From the NCBI GenBank assembly GCA_963762865.1, contig CAVXNC010000021.1:186001-250000 (forward strand): 64,000 nucleotides of DNA. Direction: 5' to 3'. The position numbers and the translations under genes are program-made. Below, piece after piece: positions 29,359 through 37,178 of this stretch (position 1 is the stretch's first letter; each line of letters opens with the position of its first letter). Origin of the DNA: DATHAP01 sp963762865 (GTDB lineage: Bacteria > Actinomycetota > Actinomycetes > JACCUZ01). The notes beneath the pieces are model-generated. The model did no database searches. It saw nothing but the letters and a program-made list of their open reading frames with translations, and was not told where the DNA came from.

Positions 29359-30349
29359 CCGACCGGGCTCCGAGGACCGTCCAGGACCGGCCTCGCCGGA
29401 GGCGGTGGAGGAACGGCTGCTCGGCGGGCCACGCCGCTACCGGCGCGACGAGGTCGCGGCGGACGCCGGAGTGCCGGTCGAGCACGCCCGCCGTCTCTGG
29501 CGGGCCGTCGGCTTCGCCGACGTCGGTGACGAGGCGGTCGCCTTCACCGACCGCGACCTCGAGGCGCTGCAGCGCGTCACCGGCCTGGTGTCGGCGGGCG
29601 TGCTGGACGACGAGCTCGCCGTCAGCGTCACCCGCGCGCTGGGGCACAACTCGGCGCGCCTCGTCGAGTGGCTGTACGACGCGCTGGTCGAGCACCTCGT
29701 CGACGAGGGGGCCGGCGTCGAGGACGCGGCCGGCCAGGCCGTGCAGGTCGTGACCGACCACCTCGACGACTTCGACGACCTGGTGATGTTCGTGTGGCGT
29801 CGGCAGCTGGCCGCGGTCTCCGGCCGGGCGCTCGCCATCGCGGCCCGCGAGACCGTGACCGGCCGGCTGTCGGTCGGGTTCGCCGACCTGGTGTCCTACA
29901 CCCGGCTGTCGCAGAAGCTCGAGGAGCGCGAGCTGGCCTCGCTCGTCGACCGCTTCGGCAAGCGCTCGGCCGACGTCATCGCCGGGGCGCACGGGCGGCT
30001 GGTGAAGACGGTCGGCGACGAGGTGCTCTTCGTCGCCGACTCGGCCTCCGCCGCGGCGCTGATCGGCCTCGAGCTCGCCGAGACGATGGCCGAGGACCCG
30101 GTGCTGCCCGACGTCCGCGTCGGCATCGCGACCGGCACCGTGCTCACCCGGATGGGCGACGTCTTCGGCCGGACGGTCAACCTGGCCAGCCGGCTGACCG
30201 CGCTGGCAGCCCCAGGCACCGTGATGGTCGACGCGGAGACCGCCGGGGCCCTGGAGGGCAGCGCGGAGTTCTCCCTCGACATCGAGCGCACCCGGGCGGT
30301 CCGGGGGATGGGCCTGGTGCGGCCAGGGGTCGTGCGGCGCACGCGGTGA
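29345..30349 (+). CDS. Class III adenylate/guanylate cyclase
   Basis: A 334-residue soluble cyclase. The N-terminal half (residues 15-165) is helical with a MerR/pH-sensor-like layout: RYRRDEVAADAGVPVEHARR, then FTDRDLEALQRV. The catalytic domain has LSVGFADLVSYTRLSQKLEE with metal Asp181, RLVKTVGDEVLFVADS with Lys221 and metal Asp225, and GRTVNLASRLT with Asn279 and Arg283. Lys at 221 and the usual Asp/Thr region favour ATP, but nucleotide specificity is not certain. GTG 29345 overlaps the upstream gene. Its last codons and stop lie within a 23-bp tandem repeat. Confidence 0.9.
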   Translation: MSPADRPGSEDRPGPASPEAVEERLLGGPRRYRRDEVAADAGVPVEHARRLWRAVGFADVGDEAVAFTDRDLEALQRVTGLVSAGVLDDELAVSVTRALGHNSARLVEWLYDALVEHLVDEGAGVEDAAGQAVQVVTDHLDDFDDLVMFVWRRQLAAVSGRALAIAARETVTGRLSVGFADLVSYTRLSQKLEERELASLVDRFGKRSADVIAGAHGRLVKTVGDEVLFVADSASAAALIGLELAETMAEDPVLPDVRVGIATGTVLTRMGDVFGRTVNLASRLTALAAPGTVMVDAETAGALEGSAEFSLDIERTRAVRGMGLVRPGVVRRTR

Positions 30350-30395
30350 GGGTCGTGCGGCGCACGCGGTGAGAGTCGTGCGGCGCACGCGTTAG
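30329..30395. repeat. Tandem repeat, 23-bp period, about 2.9 copies, over the cyclase stop codon
   Basis: The unit GTCGTGCGGCGCACGCGGTG starts at 30329, 30352 and 30375 (period 23); the third copy ends GCGTTAG. Each unit contains the arms CGTGC / GCACG around a GGC loop, giving three consecutive short hairpins. The first copy encodes the last residues and TGA of the cyclase; the others are intergenic, ending 12 bp before the next GTG. It could act as a weak terminator or attenuator, or simply be a slippage-generated duplication of the gene end. Confidence 0.8.
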
Positions 30396-30406
30396 CCTCG
30401 GCCCCC

Positions 30407-31249
30407 GTGAGCACCGACAGCGCCTCCGGCGGCCCGTCCGCCCCCGACGACCCGTACGACTCGTACGACAACGTGACCGTCCGGCCGCACGACGACCGCG
30501 GACACGTCGTCGAGCTCGTCCTGGACCGCGCGGCAGCGCACAACGCGCTGTCGACGGCGATGTCCCGCGACGTCGCGGCGGCCACGGCTGCCCTGGCCGC
30601 AGACGGGCGGGTCCGCGCAGTCGTGGTGACCTCGGCGTCGGAGAAGGCCTTCTGCGTCGGCGCGGACCTCAAGGAGCGCAACTCCTTCAGCGACGCCGAC
30701 CTGCTGGCGCAGCGGCCGCACTTCCGCGCCTGCTTCGGCGGGATCCTCGACCTGCCGGTGCCGACGATCGCCGCGGTGCACGGCTTCGCCCTCGGCGGCG
30801 GGCTGGAGCTCGCGCTGTCGTGTGACCTGATCGTCGTCGACGAGACGGCCGTGCTGGGGCTGCCCGAGGTGACCGTCGGCGTCATCCCGGGCGGCGGCGG
30901 CACCCAGCTGCTCACCCGGCGGATCGGCTCGTCGCGGGCGGCCGACCTGGTCTTCACCGGTCGCCGCCTCGACGTCGACGAGGCGGAGCGGATCGGGCTG
31001 GTCGACCGCCGGGTGCCGGCCGGGACCGACCGGGAGGCGGCGCTCGAGCTGGCAACCACGATCGCGGGCAACTCGCCGGTCGGGGTGCGCAACGCCAAGC
31101 GCGCCCTGCGCCGCGGGAGCGACGTCGACCTGGCCACCGGCCTGGACGTCGAGGACGGTGCCTGGCGGGCAACTGCCTTCTCCGGGGATCGCGCGGAGGG
31201 GGTCGCGGCGTTCAACGAGAAGCGCCGGCCCGACTGGCCCGGCCGATGA
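30407..31249 (+). CDS. Enoyl-CoA hydratase/isomerase family protein (methylglutaconyl-CoA hydratase-like)
   Basis: 280 residues. Crotonase fold: LDRAAAHNALSTAMSRDVAA, the oxyanion-hole segments AFCVGADLKERNSF and IAAVHGFALGGGLELALSCD, and the catalytic-Glu region GLPEVTVGVIPGGGGTQLLT, with two Glu/Gly-rich positions as in true hydratases. The C-terminal trimerisation helix ends AAFNEKRRPDWPGR. The adjacent HMG-CoA lyase and carboxylase beta genes suggest leucine degradation (hydration of 3-methylglutaconyl-CoA), though a general beta-oxidation hydratase cannot be excluded. GTG start at 30407. Confidence 0.85.
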   Translation: MSTDSASGGPSAPDDPYDSYDNVTVRPHDDRGHVVELVLDRAAAHNALSTAMSRDVAAATAALAADGRVRAVVVTSASEKAFCVGADLKERNSFSDADLLAQRPHFRACFGGILDLPVPTIAAVHGFALGGGLELALSCDLIVVDETAVLGLPEVTVGVIPGGGGTQLLTRRIGSSRAADLVFTGRRLDVDEAERIGLVDRRVPAGTDREAALELATTIAGNSPVGVRNAKRALRRGSDVDLATGLDVEDGAWRATAFSGDRAEGVAAFNEKRRPDWPGR

Positions 31250-31264
31250 CGACGCCCCACCACG

Positions 31265-31319
31265 TTGTGGACGCGTCTGCACCGGACACGCCGGGTGGCC
31301 GGTGTGTCGGAGTCCACAA
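31265..31319. promoter_or_regulatory. Inverted repeat between hydratase and HMG-CoA lyase genes
   Basis: Within the 87-bp gap, perfect 8-bp arms TTGTGGAC (31265-31272) and GTCCACAA (31312-31319) enclose a second stem, ACACGCCGG / CCGGTGTGT, with one mismatch. Transcribed, this could fold into a long hairpin ending a few bases before the AGGTGGAGGTG ribosome-binding region of the lyase gene at 31337. It has no U-tract, so an operator or leader hairpin is as likely as a terminator. Confidence 0.55.
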
Positions 31320-31336
31320 AGAGGTGGAGGTGACCG

Positions 31337-32263
31337 GTGACTGACCTGCCGGAGCGGCTGTCGCTGCGCGAGGTGGGGCCGCGCGACGGCCTGCAGAACG
31401 AGGACCCGGTCCCGACCGCGGGCAAGGTGGCGCTGATCGAGTCGCTGGGCAGGACCGGCGTGGGCCGGATCGAGGCGGTGTCCTTCGTGCACCCGAAGGC
31501 GATCCCGCAGATGGCCGACGCCGCCGAGGTCTGGGCGGCCGTCCGGCCGACCCCGGACGTCCGCTACTCCGCGCTCGTGCCGAACCTCAAGGGCGCCGAG
31601 CGGGCGCTGGCGGCCGGCTTCCGGGAGATCGAGGTGGTCGTGTCGGCCTCTGACACCCACAACCGCAAGAACCTCAACCGGTCGACCGAGGAGTCGCTGG
31701 ACGACATCGCCGCCATCCTCGACCTGGTGCACAGCGACGGCCCGGGGGACGCCAGCTGCCAGGTCATCGTCTCGACGGCATGGGGGTGCCCGTACGAGGG
31801 CGACGTGCCGGTCGAGCGGGTCCTCGCCGTCGCCGGCAGGGCGCTGCGGGACGGTGCGGACGGGCTGTCGTACGGCGACACGACGGGCATGGCGACGCCG
31901 TCACGGGTGACCCGGCTGGTGGGGGAGACCCGGTCGGCCCACCCGGACGTACCGCTGAACCTGCACTTCCACAACACCCGAGGCACCGGGCTGGCCAACG
32001 TGCTCGCCGCGCTGGAGCTCGGTGTGGCCGACTTCGACGCGTCGGTCGGCGGGCTCGGCGGCTGCCCCTACGCCCCCGGGGCGACCGGCAACATCGCGAC
32101 CGAGGAGCTCGTCCACATGGTCGAGGACATGGGGGTCGCGACCGGCATCGACCTCGAGGCGATGATCGAGGTCGCCGCCGAGGCCGAGCGGCTGGTCGGC
32201 CGGACCCTCTCGTCGCAGGTGCTGCGGGCCGGGCCGCGGACCCGGACGATCGCGAGCGACTGA
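31337..32263 (+). CDS. Hydroxymethylglutaryl-CoA lyase
   Basis: 308 residues. Cleaves HMG-CoA to acetyl-CoA and acetoacetate, the last step of leucine degradation. Family motifs: LREVGPRDGLQNEDPVPTAG (metal and substrate Arg-Asp), RIEAVSFVHPKAIPQMADA, GDTTGMATPSRV, LHFHNTRGTGLAN (metal His pair) and the signature VGGLGGCPYAPGATGNIATE with the catalytic Cys. GTG 31337 follows a good purine-rich ribosome-binding site. Paired with the hydratase upstream and, after a GGDEF gene, a carboxylase beta gene. Intact. Confidence 0.9.
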   Translation: MTDLPERLSLREVGPRDGLQNEDPVPTAGKVALIESLGRTGVGRIEAVSFVHPKAIPQMADAAEVWAAVRPTPDVRYSALVPNLKGAERALAAGFREIEVVVSASDTHNRKNLNRSTEESLDDIAAILDLVHSDGPGDASCQVIVSTAWGCPYEGDVPVERVLAVAGRALRDGADGLSYGDTTGMATPSRVTRLVGETRSAHPDVPLNLHFHNTRGTGLANVLAALELGVADFDASVGGLGGCPYAPGATGNIATEELVHMVEDMGVATGIDLEAMIEVAAEAERLVGRTLSSQVLRAGPRTRTIASD

Positions 32264-32321
32264 TCAGGTTCATCGCCTAGTCCTAAAGAACCGGATTCGA
32301 GCGACGCCCTTCCATCCACCC

Positions 32322-32348
32322 CCGGGCTGCGGCAGGGTCGTAGCCCGG
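32322..32348 (+). terminator. Hairpin upstream of the GGDEF gene
   Basis: Arms CCGGGCT and AGCCCGG (7/7 paired, 13-nt loop) lie between the HMG-CoA lyase stop and the GTG at 32378. It may terminate the lyase transcript or form the 5' leader of the GGDEF mRNA. There is no T-run behind it. A CCTAAAGAACCGG element at 32282 resembles a TAAAG-type minus-35 of flagellar/sigma-28-like promoters, but no convincing minus-10 follows. Confidence 0.4.
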
Positions 32349-32377
32349 CGCAAGGAGGCGGTCGGCGAGGAGGTGCG

Positions 32378-34033
32378 GTGCACGTCGTTCCCGCAGGCGA
32401 CGGCGCTGACGGTGACGGTCGTTCCGGGGCGGTGGACGACGCCGCGCGGCTGCGCTCCCTGCTCGACATCGCCCGGGTCATCGGCTCCACCCGCCGCTTC
32501 GAGGACCTCATCGAGCTCTCGGCCGAGTCGGCGCGGCGCGCCCTGGACGCCGCAGCGCTGTCGATCTCGCGCTGGGACCGGGAGTCCGGGGTGCTGCGAA
32601 CGCTGGTCAACGTCGGCCTTCTCGGGCCCGGCGAGCTGCGCTTCCCCGAGGACGAGACCTACTCGCTCGGCGGCTGGCCGGCGATGACCGCTCTCGTGGA
32701 GGACCGGGTGTCCTTCGTCTGCGCGGTCGACGACGGCACGCCCGAGGCCGGCCAGCTCGCGCTGCGTGACAAGGACTCCACGATCTCGGTGCCGGTCATC
32801 GTGGAGGGCCGGGTGTGGGGCGAGGTCTGGGCAGCCAGGGCGCCGGGGCAGCCCCGCTACGAGCGCGCGGACCTGCCCTTCGCCGAGGCCCTCGCCACGC
32901 AGATCGCGGCCGGCGTCGTCCAGGCCGACCACCTGGCGCGCGTGGAGCGGCTGGCCTTCACCGATCCGCTGACCGGGCTGGCCAACCGCCGCGCGGTCGA
33001 CGAGCGACTCGACGACGCGCTCGGCCGCCACGTCGCGGACGGGACGACCGTGTCGATCGTCCTCGCCGACATCAACCGCCTCAAGCAGGTCAACGACACC
33101 TTCGGGCACGAGGCGGGCGACCGGCTCATCGTGGCCGTCGCCGACGCGGTCAGCAGGGCCAGCGGGCTTGCGCAGAACGGCCTCGCGGCCCGGATCGGCG
33201 GCGACGAGTTCTGCGTCGTCGTGGTCAGCGAGCCCCTGGCCGCGGCCGTGAAGGTCGCCGAGGAGCTCTGCCGCCTGGTGGAGGGCCAGCCGATGAGCAC
33301 CGGCGTCTCGTGCGGCGTCGCCTCGACGGAGGTGCTCGCCAGCCCGGTCGACAACCAGGTGCGGCTGTTCCGGCTGGCCGACGCCGCGCAGTACCGCGCC
33401 AAGCGGGCCGGCGCGCACCACCCCGTCGTCGCCGGCCGCTCGGTCCCCGACGACCCGGGTGACACCCCCGCGGACCGCCGGGTGCGCCGCGGCCGGCTCA
33501 GCACGGACGTCCCGGCGGCGCTCGAGTCCGGGCTCGCTGCACTCGACGGGTTGCACGCGGAGTCCGCCCAGGAGCGGCTCGAGGTGGTCGCAGACCACGT
33601 CCGCGACCTGCTCGACGCGGCCGGCTGGTTCCTGTCCCACGTCACGCCCGGGTCGGACGACCTGGTCACGGTCAGCAGCTCGGTCCAGCGCGCATCCGAC
33701 GCGCCCGACGGCGCGGGGCTCGCCATCGTCGGCGAGGTCTTCGACCTGGAGGCCTATCCGGTCACGCGACGCTCCATCGATGTGGCGGGCTCGTTCTTCG
33801 CCGAGGCCGGCATGCCGGGCAACGACCCCGCCGAAGAGGCGGTGCTGGTGACAGCGGGCTACCTCGCGGTGGTCGGGGCCGGTGCCCGTGACGAGTCGGG
33901 CGGCTGGCTGGTCGAGGTGTTCGGTGACTCGATCAGCCTGCCGATGGGTGCCTTCGAGCCGGTGCTGCGCGCGTTGGTCGCGGTGGCCGTCGCGGGTGCG
34001 AGCCCGGGAGGCCGGGCCGGCACGGACCGTTAG
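32378..34033 (+). CDS. GAF-GGDEF-GAF diguanylate cyclase
   Basis: 551 residues, soluble. An N-terminal GAF sensor (about 25-185: LLDIARVIGSTRRFEDLIEL; ISVPVIVEGRVWGEVWAARA) leads into a GGDEF domain (about 190-345). The GGDEF domain starts RLAFTDPLTGLANRRAVDER, has metal Asp231 in LADINRLKQVNDTFGHEAGD, and an intact GGDEF active site at 274-278. The RxxD inhibitory site expected just before it is absent, so product feedback by c-di-GMP may be lost. A second GAF-like domain (about 385-545) follows a linker. Likely a cytoplasmic c-di-GMP synthase responding to a small ligand. Its place within catabolic genes is unusual. Confidence 0.85.
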   Translation: MHVVPAGDGADGDGRSGAVDDAARLRSLLDIARVIGSTRRFEDLIELSAESARRALDAAALSISRWDRESGVLRTLVNVGLLGPGELRFPEDETYSLGGWPAMTALVEDRVSFVCAVDDGTPEAGQLALRDKDSTISVPVIVEGRVWGEVWAARAPGQPRYERADLPFAEALATQIAAGVVQADHLARVERLAFTDPLTGLANRRAVDERLDDALGRHVADGTTVSIVLADINRLKQVNDTFGHEAGDRLIVAVADAVSRASGLAQNGLAARIGGDEFCVVVVSEPLAAAVKVAEELCRLVEGQPMSTGVSCGVASTEVLASPVDNQVRLFRLADAAQYRAKRAGAHHPVVAGRSVPDDPGDTPADRRVRRGRLSTDVPAALESGLAALDGLHAESAQERLEVVADHVRDLLDAAGWFLSHVTPGSDDLVTVSSSVQRASDAPDGAGLAIVGEVFDLEAYPVTRRSIDVAGSFFAEAGMPGNDPAEEAVLVTAGYLAVVGAGARDESGGWLVEVFGDSISLPMGAFEPVLRALVAVAVAGASPGGRAGTDR

Positions 34034-34076
34034 GCTCCCCGGGTCCGAGACGTCCCGCCCCGCCAGCCAGCCTGAG

Positions 34077-35660
34077 GTGAGCCCCGCCGTGTCGCCGGTG
34101 CCGACCGCTCGCAACGACGAGCACAACCCCCTTCCCGAGCACCCGCCGGTCCCCGAGCTGCGCGCCCGGGTCGAGCGGGGCGGCGCGGAGAAGTACCACC
34201 AGGCCAACGCCGGCAAGGGCAAGCTGTTCGCCCGCGAGCGCGTGCGCCTCCTCGTCGACGAGGGGTCGTTCGTCGAGGACGGCGCCTTCGCCAACGTGGT
34301 CGCCGGCGACCTGCCGGCCGACGGTGTCGTGACCGGGACCGCGACGATCGACGGTCGGCCGGTAGCGCTGATGGCCAACGACTCGACGGTGAAGGCCGGG
34401 TCCTGGGGCGCGCGGACCGTCGAGAAGATCATCCGCATCATCGAGACCGCCTACCGGACCGGCGTGCCGATGGTCTACCTGGTCGACTCGGCCGGCGCCC
34501 GGATCACCGACCAGATCGACCTCTTCCCCGGCCGCCGCGGCGCCGGGAAGATCTTCTGGAACCAGGTCCGCGCCAGTGGCTCGATCCCGCAGGTCTGCGC
34601 GCTCTTCGGACCGTCAGCGGCCGGCGGCGCCTACATCCCGGCCTTCTGCGACGTCGTCGTCATGGTCGAGGGCAACGCGTCGATGTACCTCGGCTCCGAC
34701 CGGATGGTCGAGATGGTGACCGGCGAGAAGACGACGCTCGAGGCCATGGGCGGTGCCCGCGTCCACTGCGCGGAGTCCGGCGTCGGGCACTTCCTCGTCC
34801 AGACCGAGCAGGAGGCGCTCGAGACCGTCCGCTCGTTCCTGTCCTTCCTGCCGTCCTCGTTCCGCGACCAGCCACCCGCGTCCGGCTCCGTCGACGCCCC
34901 GGTCGGCGTCGACCTCGCCGGCCTCGTGCCCGAGAGCGACCGGCAGGCCTTCGACATGCGTCGCTACGTGAAGGGGCTGCTCGACGAGGGGTCCTTCCTC
35001 GAGATCCACGCGCTGTGGGCCCGCGAGCTCACGGTCGGATTCGGCCGCCTCGACGGCGAGGTCGTGGGTGTGGTCGGCAACAACTCGATGTTCAAGGGCG
35101 GCGTGCTCTTCGTCGACTCGGCCGACAAGGCGACCCGCTTCGTGCAGCTGTGCGACGCGTTCAACGTCCCGCTGCTCTTCCTCTCCGACGTCCCCGGCTT
35201 CATGGTCGGCTCAGCGGTCGAGAAGCAAGGCATCATCCGCCACGGCGCGAAGATGATCACCGCGATCTCGGAGGCCACGGTGCCCAAGATCTGCGTGGTC
35301 GTGCGCAAGGCCTACGGCGCCGGTCTCTACGCGATGGCCGGGCCGGGCTTCGAGCCGGATGCGACGCTCGCGCTGCCCACCGCCAAGATCGCGGTCATGG
35401 GCGCGGAGGCCGCGGTCAACGCCGTCTACGCCAACAAGGTCGCCGCGATCGAGGACGAGGAGGAGCGCGCCGCCTTCGTGGCCGAGAAGCGTCGGGAGTA
35501 CGACGTGGACATCGACATCGTCCGGCTGGCCAGCGAGCTGGTCGTGGACGACGTCGTCACCCCGGACGCGCTGCGCTCCGACCTCGTCCGGCGCTTCCGG
35601 GCGTACCGCGGGAAAGACCGGCACTTCTCGCACCGCCGGCACGGCGTCACCCCGGTCTGA
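34077..35660 (+). CDS. Acyl-CoA carboxylase carboxyltransferase (beta) subunit
   Basis: About 527 residues, complete. Carboxyltransferase halves: ARERVRLLVDEGSFVEDGAF, VPMVYLVDSAGARITDQIDL, SIPQVCALFGPSAAGGAYIP; then MRRYVKGLLDEGSFLEIHAL, NVPLLFLSDVPGFMVGSAVE and VVRKAYGAGLYAMAGPGFEP. It differs clearly from the PccB-type protein at 20-21.6 kb. Its neighbour HMG-CoA lyase and the hydratase hint at methylcrotonyl-CoA carboxylase, but key substrate residues were not checked and no biotin-carrier (alpha) gene is nearby. GTG 34077 or 34089 could be the start. It needs a biotinylated partner, for which BirA at 28 kb would serve. Confidence 0.85.
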   Translation: MSPAVSPVPTARNDEHNPLPEHPPVPELRARVERGGAEKYHQANAGKGKLFARERVRLLVDEGSFVEDGAFANVVAGDLPADGVVTGTATIDGRPVALMANDSTVKAGSWGARTVEKIIRIIETAYRTGVPMVYLVDSAGARITDQIDLFPGRRGAGKIFWNQVRASGSIPQVCALFGPSAAGGAYIPAFCDVVVMVEGNASMYLGSDRMVEMVTGEKTTLEAMGGARVHCAESGVGHFLVQTEQEALETVRSFLSFLPSSFRDQPPASGSVDAPVGVDLAGLVPESDRQAFDMRRYVKGLLDEGSFLEIHALWARELTVGFGRLDGEVVGVVGNNSMFKGGVLFVDSADKATRFVQLCDAFNVPLLFLSDVPGFMVGSAVEKQGIIRHGAKMITAISEATVPKICVVVRKAYGAGLYAMAGPGFEPDATLALPTAKIAVMGAEAAVNAVYANKVAAIEDEEERAAFVAEKRREYDVDIDIVRLASELVVDDVVTPDALRSDLVRRFRAYRGKDRHFSHRRHGVTPV

Positions 35661-35675
35661 GCCCGAGGCGGCCGG

Positions 35676-36632
35676 CTACGGCTTGTCGACGAGGACCACG
35701 TCGTAGTCGGTGCCCGGAGGGGCACCGGTGCCGAACGGCGGCGGCAGCCCGACGTCGAAGCGGCCGTTGACCACGGCGAGCTGGTCACCGTGCTCGGCCA
35801 CCGTCGTGGGGATGCGGAAGGAGCCCCCGACGTCCGCCTGGGTGATCACCGAGATGATGCGCCCGCTCGCGAGGTCCGGGGTCATCCGGATCTCGAGGAT
35901 CCGGTTGGCGAAGTTCTCCACCACCCACAAAGTCCTGCCCTGGAGCAGCAGGCCATCGTTCGTCCCGGGCACGAGCGCGCCCCCGCTGACCGCCACCGGT
36001 CGGCTCGCACCGGTGTCGGGGTTCACGGTGAAGAGGGCTCCCAGCGCGGTGTGGCCGACGACCAAGGTTTCTCCGGACGGCAGGGCGTCGATGCCGTTCA
36101 GGTTGGGCACGCCGGGCACGATCGCGGCCGCCGGGCCGGTGAGCGGGATCGCCTCCGACGGCCCAACTCCTCCACCGGTCCTGAAGGGCACGCGATACAG
36201 CACCGGGTTGAACGAGTCGGTGAAGTAGGCGGCGTCGCGCGCGACGACGACGTCGTTGATGAGCGATGCCCCTGGCGCAGTGAGGACCACGGTTGCAAGC
36301 GGCGAGCCGTCGCGAGTGTCGTAGACGAACCCGGCACCAGTGACGCCGCCGGCCACGAACAGCCTGTGGTGGGCCTCGTCGACCTTGAGCCCGGCCGCCT
36401 GCCGGCCAGCCGGGGCGTCGACGAACACCGAGCCCTCGCCGGTGCGCAGACTGCCGCGGTAGATGTTCCCGTCGATGAGGGACCCGACGTAGAAGGTGGA
36501 CCCGGTGCCCACCGCGATCCCTTCGGGTGCGAAGTCGTCTGGCAGCGGGACCGGGTTGGCGAAGGGAGCCGCGGCGGCGATCGTGCACGCCAGGGCGGGG
36601 ACCAGCCACACGAACCTCGTCAAGCGCGACAT
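35676..36632 (-). CDS. Secreted NHL/SMP-30-like beta-propeller protein
   Basis: 318 residues. ATG 36632 opens a signal peptide (FVWLVPALACTIAAAAPFA). The mature part consists of repeating beta-blade segments: FAPEGIAVGTGSTFYVGSLI, DGNIYRGSLRTGEGSVF, INDVVVARDAAYFTDSFNP, NLNGIDALPSGETLVVGHTA and VVENFANRILEIRM. These resemble SMP-30/gluconolactonase or NHL propellers. A metal site is not obvious, so enzymatic activity is uncertain; a carbohydrate- or protein-binding role outside the cell is equally possible. It is the only gene on this strand between 26 and 41 kb, convergent with the carboxylase gene. Confidence 0.75.
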   Translation of the reverse strand: MSRLTRFVWLVPALACTIAAAAPFANPVPLPDDFAPEGIAVGTGSTFYVGSLIDGNIYRGSLRTGEGSVFVDAPAGRQAAGLKVDEAHHRLFVAGGVTGAGFVYDTRDGSPLATVVLTAPGASLINDVVVARDAAYFTDSFNPVLYRVPFRTGGGVGPSEAIPLTGPAAAIVPGVPNLNGIDALPSGETLVVGHTALGALFTVNPDTGASRPVAVSGGALVPGTNDGLLLQGRTLWVVENFANRILEIRMTPDLASGRIISVITQADVGGSFRIPTTVAEHGDQLAVVNGRFDVGLPPPFGTGAPPGTDYDVVLVDKP

Positions 36633-36806
36633 CGGGACCTCCCCAGCCCGCAAGCGGGCATGTGTCTCTCCGGCTCCTGCCTCCGGTCTAGACCTGGGGT
36701 GCGCCGCCGTCCAGGCCCGGCGTCGTTCGGCCGTCCGGGTGACCGGTCGCAGATCTGAGTACGCGTACGGGTACGCCCAGGTGGCTGCCGCGTCGAAGAT
36801 CACCGC

Positions 36807-37178
36807 ATGCAGCCAGCAACCGTGATCGCGGGTCCGGTCGAGTTCAGCGCCGCGGACATCGCCTTCATCTTCCTCGTCCTGGCCCTCGCTGCCCTGGTCC
36901 TCAGCTCACCGGGGTGGGTCGTGCTCGGTGAGGCCGCCCGCCGTCGAGCCAGGGCGAACGGCGCCGAGCGGCGCGGCCGGGCGTGGGCCTGGGTGGGTGG
37001 CGCGCTGGCCGGGATGGGCGTCAGCGCCCTCGTGTCCGCCGTCATGGCAGGGGCGCTCGGCGCCGGCGGCAACACGGCACCCGCGATGGTGCTCGCGTCC
37101 TGGTTCACCTGCTGGTGCCTCGCGGTCGCGCTCCGCGCACCGGCCGACCGGCGCTCGGACGAGGGGTGGGGACGATGA
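36807..37178 (+). CDS. Small membrane protein of unknown function
   Basis: 123 residues with a first helix FIFLVLALAALVLSSPGWVV, an Arg-rich cytoplasmic loop (EAARRRARANGAERRGRAWA), then one long or two short hydrophobic segments. No family recognised. The stop overlaps the ATG of the following SCO7613-like gene (ATGA), so the two are probably expressed together. Confidence 0.65.
   Translation: MQPATVIAGPVEFSAADIAFIFLVLALAALVLSSPGWVVLGEAARRRARANGAERRGRAWAWVGGALAGMGVSALVSAVMAGALGAGGNTAPAMVLASWFTCWCLAVALRAPADRRSDEGWGR

Noticed and set aside
32282..32310. Possible sigma-28-type promoter (CCTAAAG) before the GGDEF gene
   Set aside because: The minus-35-like box is suggestive, but no acceptable GCCGATAA-like minus-10 follows at the right distance.
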